This document shows positions 11,722-21,376 of a DNA stretch of 40,000 nucleotides, piece by piece. The stretch spans positions 20,001 through 60,000 of the forward strand of contig JAWQFJ010017551.1 in assembly GCA_034096865.1 (NCBI GenBank). Reading direction: 5' to 3'. Every line of letters begins with the position of its first letter. Positions within the stretch are counted from its first letter, which is position 1. This DNA comes from Theodoxus fluviatilis (lineage: Eukaryota; Mollusca; Gastropoda; Cycloneritida; Neritidae). Below the pieces are notes generated by a model that saw nothing but the letters and a program-made list of their open reading frames with translations, did no database searches and was not told the origin of the DNA. The position numbers and the translations under genes were made by a program.

Positions 11722-11843
11722 TCTACATACATACATACATACATACATACATACATACATACATACATACATACATACATACATACATACATACATACAT
11801 ACATGCATGCATGCATGCATGCATACATACATACATACATACA

Positions 11844-11874
<31 letters not shown>
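11722..11874. repeat. TACA tetranucleotide microsatellite
   Basis: About 150 bp of (TACA)n with a central TGCA interruption (11801-11824). Open frames through it are repeat artefacts. Confidence 0.97.
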
Positions 11875-12272
11875 CAAAAAGACTTTATTCATGAAAATTG
11901 CACAAAATCTGAGCACATGAACAACTAATGAATAAACACACTTTGTAACTTGAGCTGTCCGACCCACGAAAGAGATAATGGAGACCTACTTTGGCATGTA
12001 AAGTGTAGAAGGCCAACACAACAACAGCTGGATTGTCTTGACCAAGAAGATTAGCTATATATACATGTCCACAATGGCACACATAGGTAGGGATTTTCAT
12101 AAGTGGGCAAAATGTCAAACACAAAAATATAGAGCTGTTAAGCTACATACATGTATATATCTGCCGAGCCAAACATTCAGGATGTCACGTTCAGTATAGA
12201 CCCTTGCATAGTAGCTACAGTCATATTTATATTTATGTACTCCTCAGTGGGATGTGAGTATAAGAGGCAGGT

Positions 12273-12415
12273 TATACATACATACATACATACATACATA
12301 CATACATACATACATACATACATACATACATACATACATACATACATACATACATACATACATACATACATACATACATACATACATACATACATACATA
12401 CATACATACATACAG

Positions 12416-12446
<31 letters not shown>

Positions 12447-12525
12447 TACATACATACATACATACATACATACATACATACATACATACATACATGCATA
12501 CATACATACATACATACACACACAG
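12273..12525. repeat. TACA microsatellite with an internal CA run
   Basis: (TACA)n from 12273 to about 12413, (CA)n at about 12415-12441, then (TACA)n to about 12518 and a short CA end. The second long tetranucleotide tract in the same intron. Confidence 0.97.
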
Positions 12526-12654
12526 GTCTCTACAGCGCTATTGTTTCCTCCTTCTTCATTGGACCATTGAGCAACCTCTTTAAGATGAAACGGTGAAAGC
12601 AAAGGTGCTGTTTTATAGAGCGACTTATAAGCCACATTTAGGTCTCCACCGCTG

Positions 12655-13503
12655 TACACTTAAAGTTGGTTTTATACTGCGACATTTTACCCATAGATGG
12701 CTGCTCAAACTGCGAGTGTTTACCCTCTGGTCATCAAGCCACTCTTTTCACTCCAGCACCATCTCGGCACCCTGGTGAGCACGCAGCCATGATGCGGATG
12801 GACGTGCTAAAGTTCTTTTCCCACAGTTCTTCAGCTCAGCTCTCACAGGTACCCATTTCTCCTGGGTGGGGAGAAGCAAATGTGCGTGAAGCATTTTGCT
12901 CAAGAGTGCAACTCTGAGATCTGTGCAGCTTCAAAAGCTGCACCCACTACCCGCAAGCCACACCCACTACCCGCAAGCCACACCCACTACCCGCAAGCCA
13001 CACCCACTACCCGCAAGCCACACCCACTACCCGCAAGCCACACCCACTACCCGCAAGCCACACCCACTATCCGCAAGCCACACCCACTACCCGCAAGCCA
13101 CACCCACTACCCGCAAGCCACACCCACTATCCGCAAGCCACACCCACTACCCGCAAGCCACACCCACTACCCGCAAGCCACACCCACTACCCGCAAGCCA
13201 CACCCACTACCCGCAAGCCACACCCACTATCCGCAAGCCACACCCACTACCCGCAAGCCACACCCACTACCCGCAAGCCACACCCACTACCCGCAAGCCA
13301 CACCCACTACCCGCAAGTCACACCCACTACCCGCAAGCCACACCCACTACCCGCAAGCCACACCCACTACCCGCAAGCCACACCCACTACCCGCAAGCCA
13401 CACCCACTACCCGCAAGCCACACCCACTACCCGCAAGCCACACCCACTACCCGCAAGCGAATGCAGGTCGAGCGCGCTGACCACTCGGCCACAGAGCCTC
13501 ACT
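12655..13503 (-). mobile_element. tRNA-derived SINE with an expanded internal minisatellite
   Basis: On the minus strand it starts near 13503 with a tRNA-like head: TGGCCGAGTGG at 13491-13481 fits the pol III A box of Ser/Leu-type tRNAs, followed by TCAGCGCGCTCGACC. The head runs straight into the 20-bp minisatellite. After the array the body resumes: GAGCAAAATGCTTCACGC, then CACCCAGGAGAAATGGGTAC and, further on, CAGTTTGAGCAGCCATC with a TATAAAACCA tail. These resemble the body and tail of mollusc SINEs as I remember them. The B box expected where the array lies is not recognisable. A second tail-like piece occurs near 12606-12640. The 3' boundary is approximate. Confidence 0.65.
12941..13460. 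repeat. 20-bp minisatellite, 26 copies
   Basis: The unit is CACCCACTACCCGCAAGCCA, repeated head-to-tail 26 times with almost no variation. Units at 13061, 13121 and 13221 carry one C-to-T change, the unit at 13301 carries GTCA at its end, and the last ends GCGA. There are no spacers. Because 20 is not a multiple of 3 and the unit has no stop in any plus frame, the array gives long open frames that are not genes. Confidence 0.98.
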
Positions 13504-13658
13504 TATCCCCTGATCTTTGAGCCACTCAGTCAAATCTCTGCTGTCAGTTCTGTCAGCGTTCACGACCAGGGTTTTACTGGGCTTCGAAATGCATTCAGTC
13601 GTGAAAGTTTCATCAAGTCAATGTCAGTTTTAGTAAAATGGATGGAAGCAGTATGAGT

Positions 13659-13697
13659 GGGGGGGGGGGGGGGGGCGGGGGCGGGGGGGGGGGGGGG
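13659..13697. repeat. Poly-G run with possible G-quadruplex
   Basis: 39 bases of G interrupted by two single C bases. It satisfies G-quadruplex spacing on the plus strand; the minus-strand pre-mRNA would carry the C-rich side. Confidence 0.9.
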
Positions 13698-13830
13698 AGA
13701 TATGTTATGAGGATCTGATTGACTGTGCTCGTGTGTAGTAGTTGTGGCACAGTCGTAAATTCTCTGCAATTCTCTTTTCTCTAACAAGGAGCGTCAACAC
13801 TGTACTTCGTCTTTCCTCATTGAAACTGAC

Positions 13831-14054
13831 CGTTTGTCTTCCTCGATCTCTTGCTTCTCTCGCTTGAGGTAGGAGATGATGCCGATGATGATTCCCATGG
13901 AATAGAAGAGGAGGGTGACGACAATGTAGAGAAGAGCGTTGAGGTCATCCTTGTCCAGAATGCGGTTGTCCAGTGTGGTGTTCAGGTTGACCCCGGCACC
14001 ACTACCCATGCCTACGTCATCACAAGGCGGCACCACGTATTCCGGGGGCGGCAT
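13831..14054 (-). CDS. KCNE-like single-pass membrane protein, exon 1
   Basis: This exon encodes residues 1-74 plus two bases of codon 75. The start ATG (14054) has A at -3 and an in-frame TGA two codons upstream. The N-terminal 40 residues include an N-glycosylation sequon (NTT, residues 25-27), consistent with an extracellular end. Residues 41-61 form one membrane segment (LLYIVVTLLFYSMGIIIGI) followed by SYLKREKQE. The YI-V-----FY...I...Y-K pattern lines up with KCNE potassium-channel beta subunits, which are small type I proteins that modulate voltage-gated K+ channels. Downstream, MDPF echoes the KCNE DPF motif but sits further from the membrane. The family call is by motif only; it could be another small one-pass protein. 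Donor: ACG|GTCAGT. Confidence 0.7.
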
Positions 14055-14060
14055 GCTTCA

Positions 14061-14113
14061 AGGGAGGTTACTCCGTGTACCAAACGGCTTCATTATTTAA
14101 GGGAGGTCACTCC
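14061..14113. repeat. Paired AGGGAGGTnACTCC motifs
   Basis: AGGGAGGTTACTCC (14061-14074) and AGGGAGGTCACTCC (about 14100-14113) lie just upstream of the KCNE-like start codon. Similar imperfectly palindromic motifs recur at 5655, 9184, 18047, 19156 and 20811. Confidence 0.6.
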
Positions 14114-15345
14114 ATTTGGCAGGTCCGGGATGTTGCGTTTTGCGAATGGGCCTCCAGAGTTTGGAGTGGTTTTGATCGTCACTCTTCATTCCTGGAACAC
14201 ACAAAATATTTTGCTTTGCATTTCATAATCAGAGTTTCAGATTTTGTATAGATTTGGCTGAAACATTGAAACAGGTCATGAGCACGAGTGTAAAATTTCA
14301 TTGATCGGAACGTTTTTCACGATTTTAGTCAGCCGTGCACTGATCTGCTGGTGTCTGAAACAGCAAGTCAAATTCGTAGTGACAAATCCTCTGTTACCTA
14401 TCACTAATTTTCCATGGGCACATTTGAAAGCAAAACTTCGAAGCACACAATCATCTGATCTAGTCAAGATTCTTCTCCAACAATAAACACAAAATAAAAG
14501 TTGCCGTAAAAACAGAAATGGAGCTATTTAAAAAATGCAGAGCGACAAAGCGTCTAGACCAAATGTGAATGAGTCTGAACCAAAACGACTTTAAATAAGG
14601 AGGAAATCAGGAAGAAAAAAATATCAGTGAGTTGGGTCTCTAAAGATAGGCAGCCTACGAAGCCAACACATAAACGCTTTCGAGGTCGATAGTTAAACCC
14701 GCCACAATTAACTTCGTGAGTCGGTGCCTCTCCCACTGAGAAAAATTATTGCGCACCTCCTTATTGCTTTTCTGGGTAGTCTGTGCATGAACGAATTTTC
14801 TTCGACGGTCAGACTCAGTCAAAGTGTGAAACATTCTCTTTGTACACCATTCGTTTCAACATAACGTTCGCTAAGAAGTGCAAAAACGCTTAAAAAAAGT
14901 ATTGACTCTCGTTCAACTCGCTGAAGAGGATCCTACAATTTCGTTTACTCCTCGGGGCTTATTGACTATGGGGTGAGAGTCTGCCCCTTCCCTTTGTGCC
15001 TCAAGACTTCAAACGCTTCGACAGGCAACTCCGCACGAGGAAAGACAGAAACGCAAGACGACACGAGCTGGAGGCGAACAGGGAGAGAACGAATCGAACA
15101 GAACAGAGAGGGAACGGAAGCCAGGAAAGCAATCGGAGAAGAATAATTAAAATGGGGGAGAGGAAAGTGGCAGAAAATGGGGTTGAGTAGACAGACGGTC
15201 CCACGACAAGATAAATGGAGGAGCAGGGGAGTGAGGGGAAGAAGGCCAAAGAGCAAAAAGCTAAAGACATATGGTGGAGAGGAACGTGGGAAGGAAATGA
15301 GAATGGGGGCATAAAGGTGGAGAATAGCAAATGGACGATAAATGG
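14114..15345. other. No supported gene; upstream flank of the KCNE-like gene
   Basis: This is where promoter or 5' UTR sequence of the minus-strand gene would lie, but I cannot identify a TATA box, initiator or upstream exon with confidence. Open frames are short and featureless. Confidence 0.45.
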
Positions 15346-15468
15346 ATGGATAAATGAATGAATGAATGAATGAATGAATGAATGAATGAACGAATGAATG
15401 AATACATGAATAAATGAATGAATGAATGAATACATGAATAAATGAATGAATGAATGAATGAATGAACG
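15346..15468. repeat. AATG/GAAT tetranucleotide microsatellite
   Basis: About 120 bp of (AATG)n with scattered substitutions (ATAC, ATAA). Confidence 0.95.
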
Positions 15469-18400
15469 TATTAATGGTCTATCAGTTTGTGAGAGTTACT
15501 GGGGACCGATGTCTATAAAATCACTAGAGTTGGTCAGAACAATAATAATTCAAGTCTGGATTTTCCTAGTTATTCGGTTTTTACGAACTGTGCATGGATA
15601 TGCGTTGAGTCTATTCTTATCCCCTAACTACTGGGTGACGGAAAGATAGAGCGTGTGCGTTTCGAGCGCCCATGAATAACTGGCAAAGCGCAATGCATAC
15701 AGTAAACACCTTTACCTTTTTAGGAGAAGATGGAAGTGGCGAAAGATGAATAGAGCACGGAGATGGGGCAGAACAGACAGGAAAGTCCATTGCAAGAATT
15801 AAAGAAATAAATTGTATAACGAGGCAGAAGGAAGGTGCACAAAGAAAGAACGAATGGGGCTAAGAGAAAAAAAAGTAAAAAGACGGGAAAGGAGTGGAGA
15901 GACGGGATTAGATGTGGATTCTTGGGGTGGAGGATGAGGGTGGGGAAGAAAGGAAGGAGAGACACGTTCCAGAGCATACGAGAGTAATGGCGGGCAAAGG
16001 AGATTAGCGGGACGAGAAAACAGCACATCACGTGACAATAGGCGGACTCGCCTCTGACCCCTGGCAAAGAGGCAGCTGATGAAAATTGCCAGCTTCGGAG
16101 GCGGGGAGAGAGGGATGGGCTGGGCGGACTACCAGCAGATGCTGCTGGCAGGAACCCCAATCACTGGAGAGTGATCTCCCCCTGATGCCGTCTCTGAATA
16201 ACCAGGTTAGAGTCCGCCAGCCTCCTGGTCGATGTTAGGACCAGCAGGGGTCGCTCTGGAAGCTTCGCAACCGCACCGCCTCGGGCTGGAGTGACTTAAA
16301 ACAGTCCCCACGTACGTGCCCCATCAACGTCATGCAACAGACGTAACTCTCCCCTTAAGACTCTATGATGAAGAACAGAGAGTGTAGGAGATGGTGGAAC
16401 CTTTTTATCCTCGTTGATCGAATTTAAAACTGTTCTTCCATAAGCACGAAGCTCCTGTTTCATAGAGTATGTGTTAAAAAACATAGAAAAGGACATGTTT
16501 ATCTATGCTCCGTTCCTAACTGCTGAGCTACCAAGTCTACACCGCCCTGTATCAGCCGCTGCTGTTTCGGTCTTACATGCCCGGATGACCTGATTCCGAA
16601 ATTAGCTTAAAAGTGATTCATTGATTAAGCTGTGATCACATGATTTAATGTGATGGAACGCATAAAACGTGCATGATTTTAAAATACAACAGAATGGTTT
16701 GTTTTTTCTGGTTGCAACAACACCATGAAGCAAATCTGGGAGCTGATTGGATTCAATTGATCGTATGAAGGATTGTATTCTCCATCGTCCTTTACTGACT
16801 GCCAAGCTTGTACAAAATGGAATCCAACACAAATTTCAACACGTTGACTATGGAGTTGCTGCCTTGCTGAGTTAAGCAGTCGGGTAAATGCGCTGGTTCA
16901 GGAATACATTTTACAGGCTTCGGATGTGGTGTTTTATTTCTCTTCATTCATTTTTCTTCATTCCATCCATTGGCGGGAGCTGGTGCATACAGGTGGCGAC
17001 ACTTCTTACGACCTCAGTGAACTGCTAATGACAGGAAAACCAAGCTCAAGAGCGCACTGAAGTCAGTAGCCTACATGGCCTCGACAGCACGGCTGCACAC
17101 TAGGAAATAAGTGTTGAAGTGGCCTTTCAATTTTGCTGTCTTATTCTGTCGTTCGATATCCTTTCAGCATACGACTACATCTTCACACTGTCGTGGTCTG
17201 AATGATACATTTTTCCATTTTCTATCCTGTTCTTTTTCTACGTCGAGCCTGCATGATCAAATGATGGGTTCGTTTTCCTAAATGTATCCTGTCGATGGAG
17301 TGTCACAATGTTTGGGACTGTACCTTCTTCCCAGAGGCTTACATCGACCTTCCCTTCATGAAGCAGGCACCTGTGACGTTGCGTCGACAGTTAGCCCTCA
17401 GGTTTATCGATGCGCTGCGGGAGAATGCTTCGGCGGTGACTGCTGTAATACATAGTGGAACTTTTGCCTTGTCTACCTAGAAAGACATGTCACAGCTTTC
17501 CTCCTGTGATAAAACCATCACGCCATTTAAATTTTACTTGAAAATACAAATATAAGACGGCATGGAATGCACGAAATGTCCGATACTATCCTCGGCTGGT
17601 GACGGTACTGAAGTGCATGTACACTTCGACTATTACATATACTATTCACACTGACTCTATTAGTGATCAGTTGTTTCACATCAGAAAGAGCATTAATGTA
17701 ATCGTGACTATTTTAACACCATTGAATGATAGTCGTACTCCATCTGTACGGCTCATTTGAAGGGGAACATCTGTGAATAATAACAACTATGGTCATCAAA
17801 GTAAAATCATAAGCATACATAATACCTTTCAGCTGGCGAGACTGCCTCACTGGAAACTTTAATGTACTTTGTGACGAAGTCCTTAGCATCCTAGAATATC
17901 ATGGCTACACTTAGGTCCCTTCTCAACCTTTAACAAAAAATGGAGCATTACCCAGAAATGTCGGGACGGGAGGAGATTCGACCGAAAGGCATTCATTGCA
18001 CCCGCTTCCTCGAGTCTAGATCACCTGGTGATAGGCCAAATTCTGTTGGGAGTTGTTTCCCTTGAAGCGACGGAAGATGTCGCCACGGTGCTTCCTGTTC
18101 CCCCGGGCACGCGGGACTCTTGATTGGAAGAAGCTTATTACGTTGCGGCCTCTCTGGGGAGGGTGCCGGCGACCTCCATGAAATATTAATGGCTGCCGTT
18201 CTCCACCATTGTCAAGCGCGTTGCCAGGGCGCGTGGCGAAGCCTTTGTGGGCGAAACCGTTCGTCGGCGCGAAGCAGACTTCCCCATTATTACGCAGGTT
18301 GCACCGTTTACCATGCATGATAGCAGGGCAGGAATCCCACGCTGCCAGTGCTTGCCTTCCAACCATTTCCCGGCACTCACTCTCTATCTCCTCTGTCTCT

Positions 18401-19650
18401 TCCATTATTAACCCCTTGGCAGTTTTTATTGGTTTGTTTGCCTTGGAGCTGCATCAATTTGCATGACCAATCAAGTTGTGGGAATATTTACTTTCTACCG
18501 TTAGACGGCTAATGCTGAGAGCACTGCTCGAGTCCCGTCTTTCCTGTCGATATTGCCATCCTCAGATCCTTATGGTGCGCCAGCCGGAACGCTCTGTAAA
18601 TAGGGAACCCTAGGGGAGTTGTTTATGTCCACATATAAACAACGCTTTCCATGCCTATAACTTTGATCTCCGGGAAGAGTTAACTTGATTTTCTACGTTC
18701 TGCGGAGCTTCCGAGACAAGTACGCTCTAGAGTGCTTTTTAAGTTTAGCACCTTTCAAAACGATCGATTTATTCCGAACTGTTTTCCTGTCGTGTCCAAA
18801 TTGTTGAGGTTGTTTTTCTCCAGAGATGACGTACAACATAATCCGAAAAGGAGCATGCTTTGACGGACTTATTTGAAGTTTGCATCGCGCAAGATCACTC
18901 AGGAACAATCCAACGACAAAGACGATGTGCTCTCCACATGAAGACCATTTGACACGGGGGATTATACACCGGATGGCCCGGGAATGGGAACTCGTCATGC
19001 TCTATCCCCTCTAGAACCAGACTGCAGCATCGATTCTGCCCTGCCACACTGCACCTTGAGGGGAAGGCCTAAAGTCTCACGACGTCCTCAGACGAAGAAA
19101 GTGGTGTGGCTCGCCCTGGCAGTCACAATGGACTTTATCCACATATCGAGGCTCTGGGAGTTACTTCCCTTGTTTTCCAGACCAGATTACCGCGAATCTT
19201 TCATAATGCTGACTACCAAGAGCTGTGCTTGGGGACTATGTAAAACGGATAATAGATACCCTGAACGCTGTGTTGGCGTCAAATTCATTCCATTTGTGAA
19301 ACCAGGAAAGAATATGTACCATCTAGATCGTTGCCTTCACTGAATAAAAGCCTGGAATCGCCCAGCTGACCAGTTGAACGTCAACACAATCACGCAGTAC
19401 TCGTTCATTTGCAGCAAGGTAAGATCTCGCACGACGATTTGATTCAAGGCCTAGTGCTAATTTTTTTGATGGTCTGGTCTCAGTGTCACAGAAAATATGA
19501 TGATTTAATCAATCACTGCTTTAAAAAATAAGTACGTTGCCCTATATTGCCCTATTTTGATCGACATTCTGAGTGAAATAGATCTATTTCGCTGTCCCGG
19601 CCGGCGAACTTGTTGCATGTCCGTACGACGTTGTCCTACTTCTGCAACTT
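15469..19650. other. No supported gene (4.2 kb)
   Basis: No open frame contains a domain I can name. The longest candidates (minus 18405-18016, plus 18984-19343, plus 17295-17480) lack recognisable motifs and supporting splice structure. GGGAG-n-CTCCC-like motifs occur at 18047-18063 and 19156-19170. Positions 15720-15970 are purine-rich on the plus strand. No RNA gene was identified. Confidence 0.45.
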
Positions 19651-19654
19651 AAAC

Positions 19655-20465
19655 CCAGTGATATTTAATGCTCTCACCGATGTAGAAAATAAATGAGTTG
19701 CGCTCGATTTAACACATGCGCTACAGTGAATATGCGCAAGTGAAGGAACAGTGTAGCACACATTGATTTGCGTACCCGATTGATCACACGTGGAAGTAAC
19801 GCTGAAAATGGTCGTTATCGGCAACATTTCCGGACACTGTACCTGAGGTACTCTGTACTCTGTCCGATCGGACAGAGTACCTCAGGTACAGTGTCCGGAA
19901 ATGTTGCCGATAACGACCATTTCAGTGTAACGTGTTGTACGCGCTGGGTTATGTTAATGCCTTCACCAATGTCGACAATGATTGAATATGAGTTCGATTT
20001 AACACACGCATTATAGTGAATATACCCAAGTGAAGAATCATCGTAGCACAAATTGATTCGCGTATCCGATTGATTATTCGTGAAACAAACGTGTTCTACG
20101 CTGTTTTGTTAATGGTCTCACCCATGTCGAAAATAATTGAGTTGCGCTCGATTTAACACACGCGCTACAGTGAATAATACGCAAGTGAAGGAACATTGCA
20201 GCACACATTGATTTGCGTACCCGATTGATCACACGTGGAAGAAACGTGTTGTACGCGCTGGGTTATGTTAATGCCTTCACCGATGTCGAAAATGATTGAT
20301 ATGAGTTTGATTTAACACACGCGCTACAGTGACTGTATGCAAGTGAAGGAACGTCGTAGCACAAATTGATTCGCGTATCCGATTGATTATTCGTGAAACA
20401 AACGTGTTATACGCTGTTATGTTAATGCTCTCACCAATGTCGAAAATGATTGATTTGCGCTCGAT
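19655..20465. repeat. Tandem array of alternating A/B monomers (about 158 bp each)
   Basis: Monomers starting CGTGTT-TACGC run at 19931-20089 (B1), 20090-20244 (A2), 20245-20402 (B2) and 20403-20465 (partial A3), preceded by A1 at about 19655-19801. A monomers share GTACCCGATTGATCACACGTG; B monomers share GTATCCGATTGATTATTCGTG. This makes a higher-order dimer of about 315 bp. A palindrome interrupts the A1/B1 junction. The array ends inside the open frame of the adjacent minus-strand SAP-like exon. Confidence 0.85.
19802..19925. mobile_element. 124-bp near-perfect palindrome inserted in the array
   Basis: Starting CTGAAAATGGTCGTTATCGG, the sequence is almost exactly its own reverse complement, with one A indel near the ends and a 7-bp ACTCTGT duplication near the centre. 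Compared with the intact A2/B2 junction, the insertion is bracketed by GTAACG on both sides (19795-19801 region and 19927-19932), as expected for a target duplication with one base of ambiguity. It has no coding capacity; best read as a palindromic MITE. Confidence 0.7.
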
Positions 20466-20786
20466 GGCTGTAATGCCCACGCCATGCCCCATCAAGTAGG
20501 TGCACACATCCACAAAAGAAAAGTCTGGTAAGATACTAATGTCCGAAGATCCAGACAGAAGTGCAGGGTTGGACAACACGAGGTTGCCGTCTCTCAGTTT
20601 TTCGCCTATCACTTCAGATCGATCTTCTACACACAACTCGGGATCTACGGGTAAACCCAAGTCCTTGGCTATCCCAACAAGTTCAAGAAGTTCTTGCCTC
20701 TTACTCTGACCCACAACCACACCTCTGTCTCGCAAGAAACGTTGCAGTTCGCTCACAGTCACTCGCTTTGTTTCCATTGTCGCCAT
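20466..20786 (-). CDS. SAP-like N-terminal domain protein, partial
   Basis: From ATG 20786 the product starts MATMETKRVTVSELQRFL and continues RDRGVVVGQSKRQELLEL, matching the helix-extended-helix of a SAP-type nucleic-acid-binding motif (about residues 9-40). A short PELCVEDRSEV linker follows, then LPDFSFVDVCTYL (residues 86-98). In proteins I recall from molluscs and cnidarians, a similar SAP plus LPDFTF segment precedes a YqaJ/SWIM-type region; that comparison is from memory. After residue 107 the frame enters the A/B tandem array and stays open to 20277, which is not believable protein. Either an unrecognised splice donor ends the exon before the array, or the gene is truncated by it. 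Confidence 0.5.
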
Positions 20787-20919
20787 CTTCGATCATGGTC
20801 CTGATTTCAGGGGAGATAACTCGCGTAACACATTCGCTGCTGACTCGTGCATGAGGTCCATTCCCCTAGAGGAAGTTCTTCGTGGCTTGCGGCAGCCATC
20901 TTGCCCGGCAAACACACTT

Positions 20920-20935
20920 CCATCGATATATATAC
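20920..20935 (-). promoter_or_regulatory. TATA-like element upstream of the SAP-like gene
   Basis: GTATATATATCGATGG on the minus strand lies about 140 bp upstream of ATG 20786, in a fairly CpG-rich region (20850-21060). Position and sequence suit a core promoter; it is not proven. Confidence 0.3.
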
Positions 20936-21267
20936 AGCGCGTCGTCATGACAACGCCACGTTCGGGCGGTCGCCGTTGTGTATCCTGTTTCCGCTTCTGC
21001 CGGAAGCTGGCCATCAAGATGGTTGATTGCGCATGCACGCTTGCAGTCGCATCTCCTTGTCGCGGTTAGTTGACATGATTGAATTGCATGGCTTTTTTCC
21101 TTCTATAGCATTCAAAAGCAAACGCTGCACTTTATGAGAACTCAGCCGAGTTCACCTCCATGTCATGTGTTTCGCATAGATGACAACTAAATTTTTAAAA
21201 ATTTAAGTTATGATGGTATGAACTCAACAGCTTTTCATAAACTGCTTCAGTGGGGAAATAGGAGAAT

Positions 21268-21268
<1 letters not shown>

Positions 21269-21365
<97 letters not shown>

Positions 21366-21376
21366 ACTCACTCACT
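21269..21376. repeat. CT dinucleotide microsatellite
   Basis: About 90 bp of perfect (CT)n followed by CTCA-type variants. Confidence 0.97.

Larger units (their letters stand above)
11653..13830 (-). other. Intron of the KCNE-like gene (2178 bp)
   Basis: The donor ACG|GTCAGT (intron side from 13830) and acceptor CTGTGCAG (ending 11653) are in matching phase: two bases, then one. The intron contains two TACA-type microsatellites, a minus-strand SINE with an internal minisatellite, and a poly-G/poly-C run. These insertions account for most of its length. No other exon was found inside it. Confidence 0.65.

Noticed and set aside
11647..12659. Open frames of Tyr-Ile-His-Thr or Met-Tyr-Val-Cys repeats
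   Set aside because: They are translations of the TACA microsatellites.
12941..13460. CRISPR-like array
   Set aside because: Units are contiguous with no spacers and the context is an animal intron; it is a minisatellite.
12880..13656. 258-codon plus-strand frame with His/Pro/Thr repeats
   Set aside because: It is produced by the 20-bp minisatellite, which is open in all plus frames, and lies in an intron of a minus-strand gene.
18016..18405. Minus-strand frame of 129 codons
   Set aside because: No recognisable domain, uneven composition and no convincing splice partners.
18984..19343. Plus-strand frame with an AATAAA overlapping its stop
   Set aside because: The AATAAA at the stop is attractive but too close to act, and the protein shows no motif.
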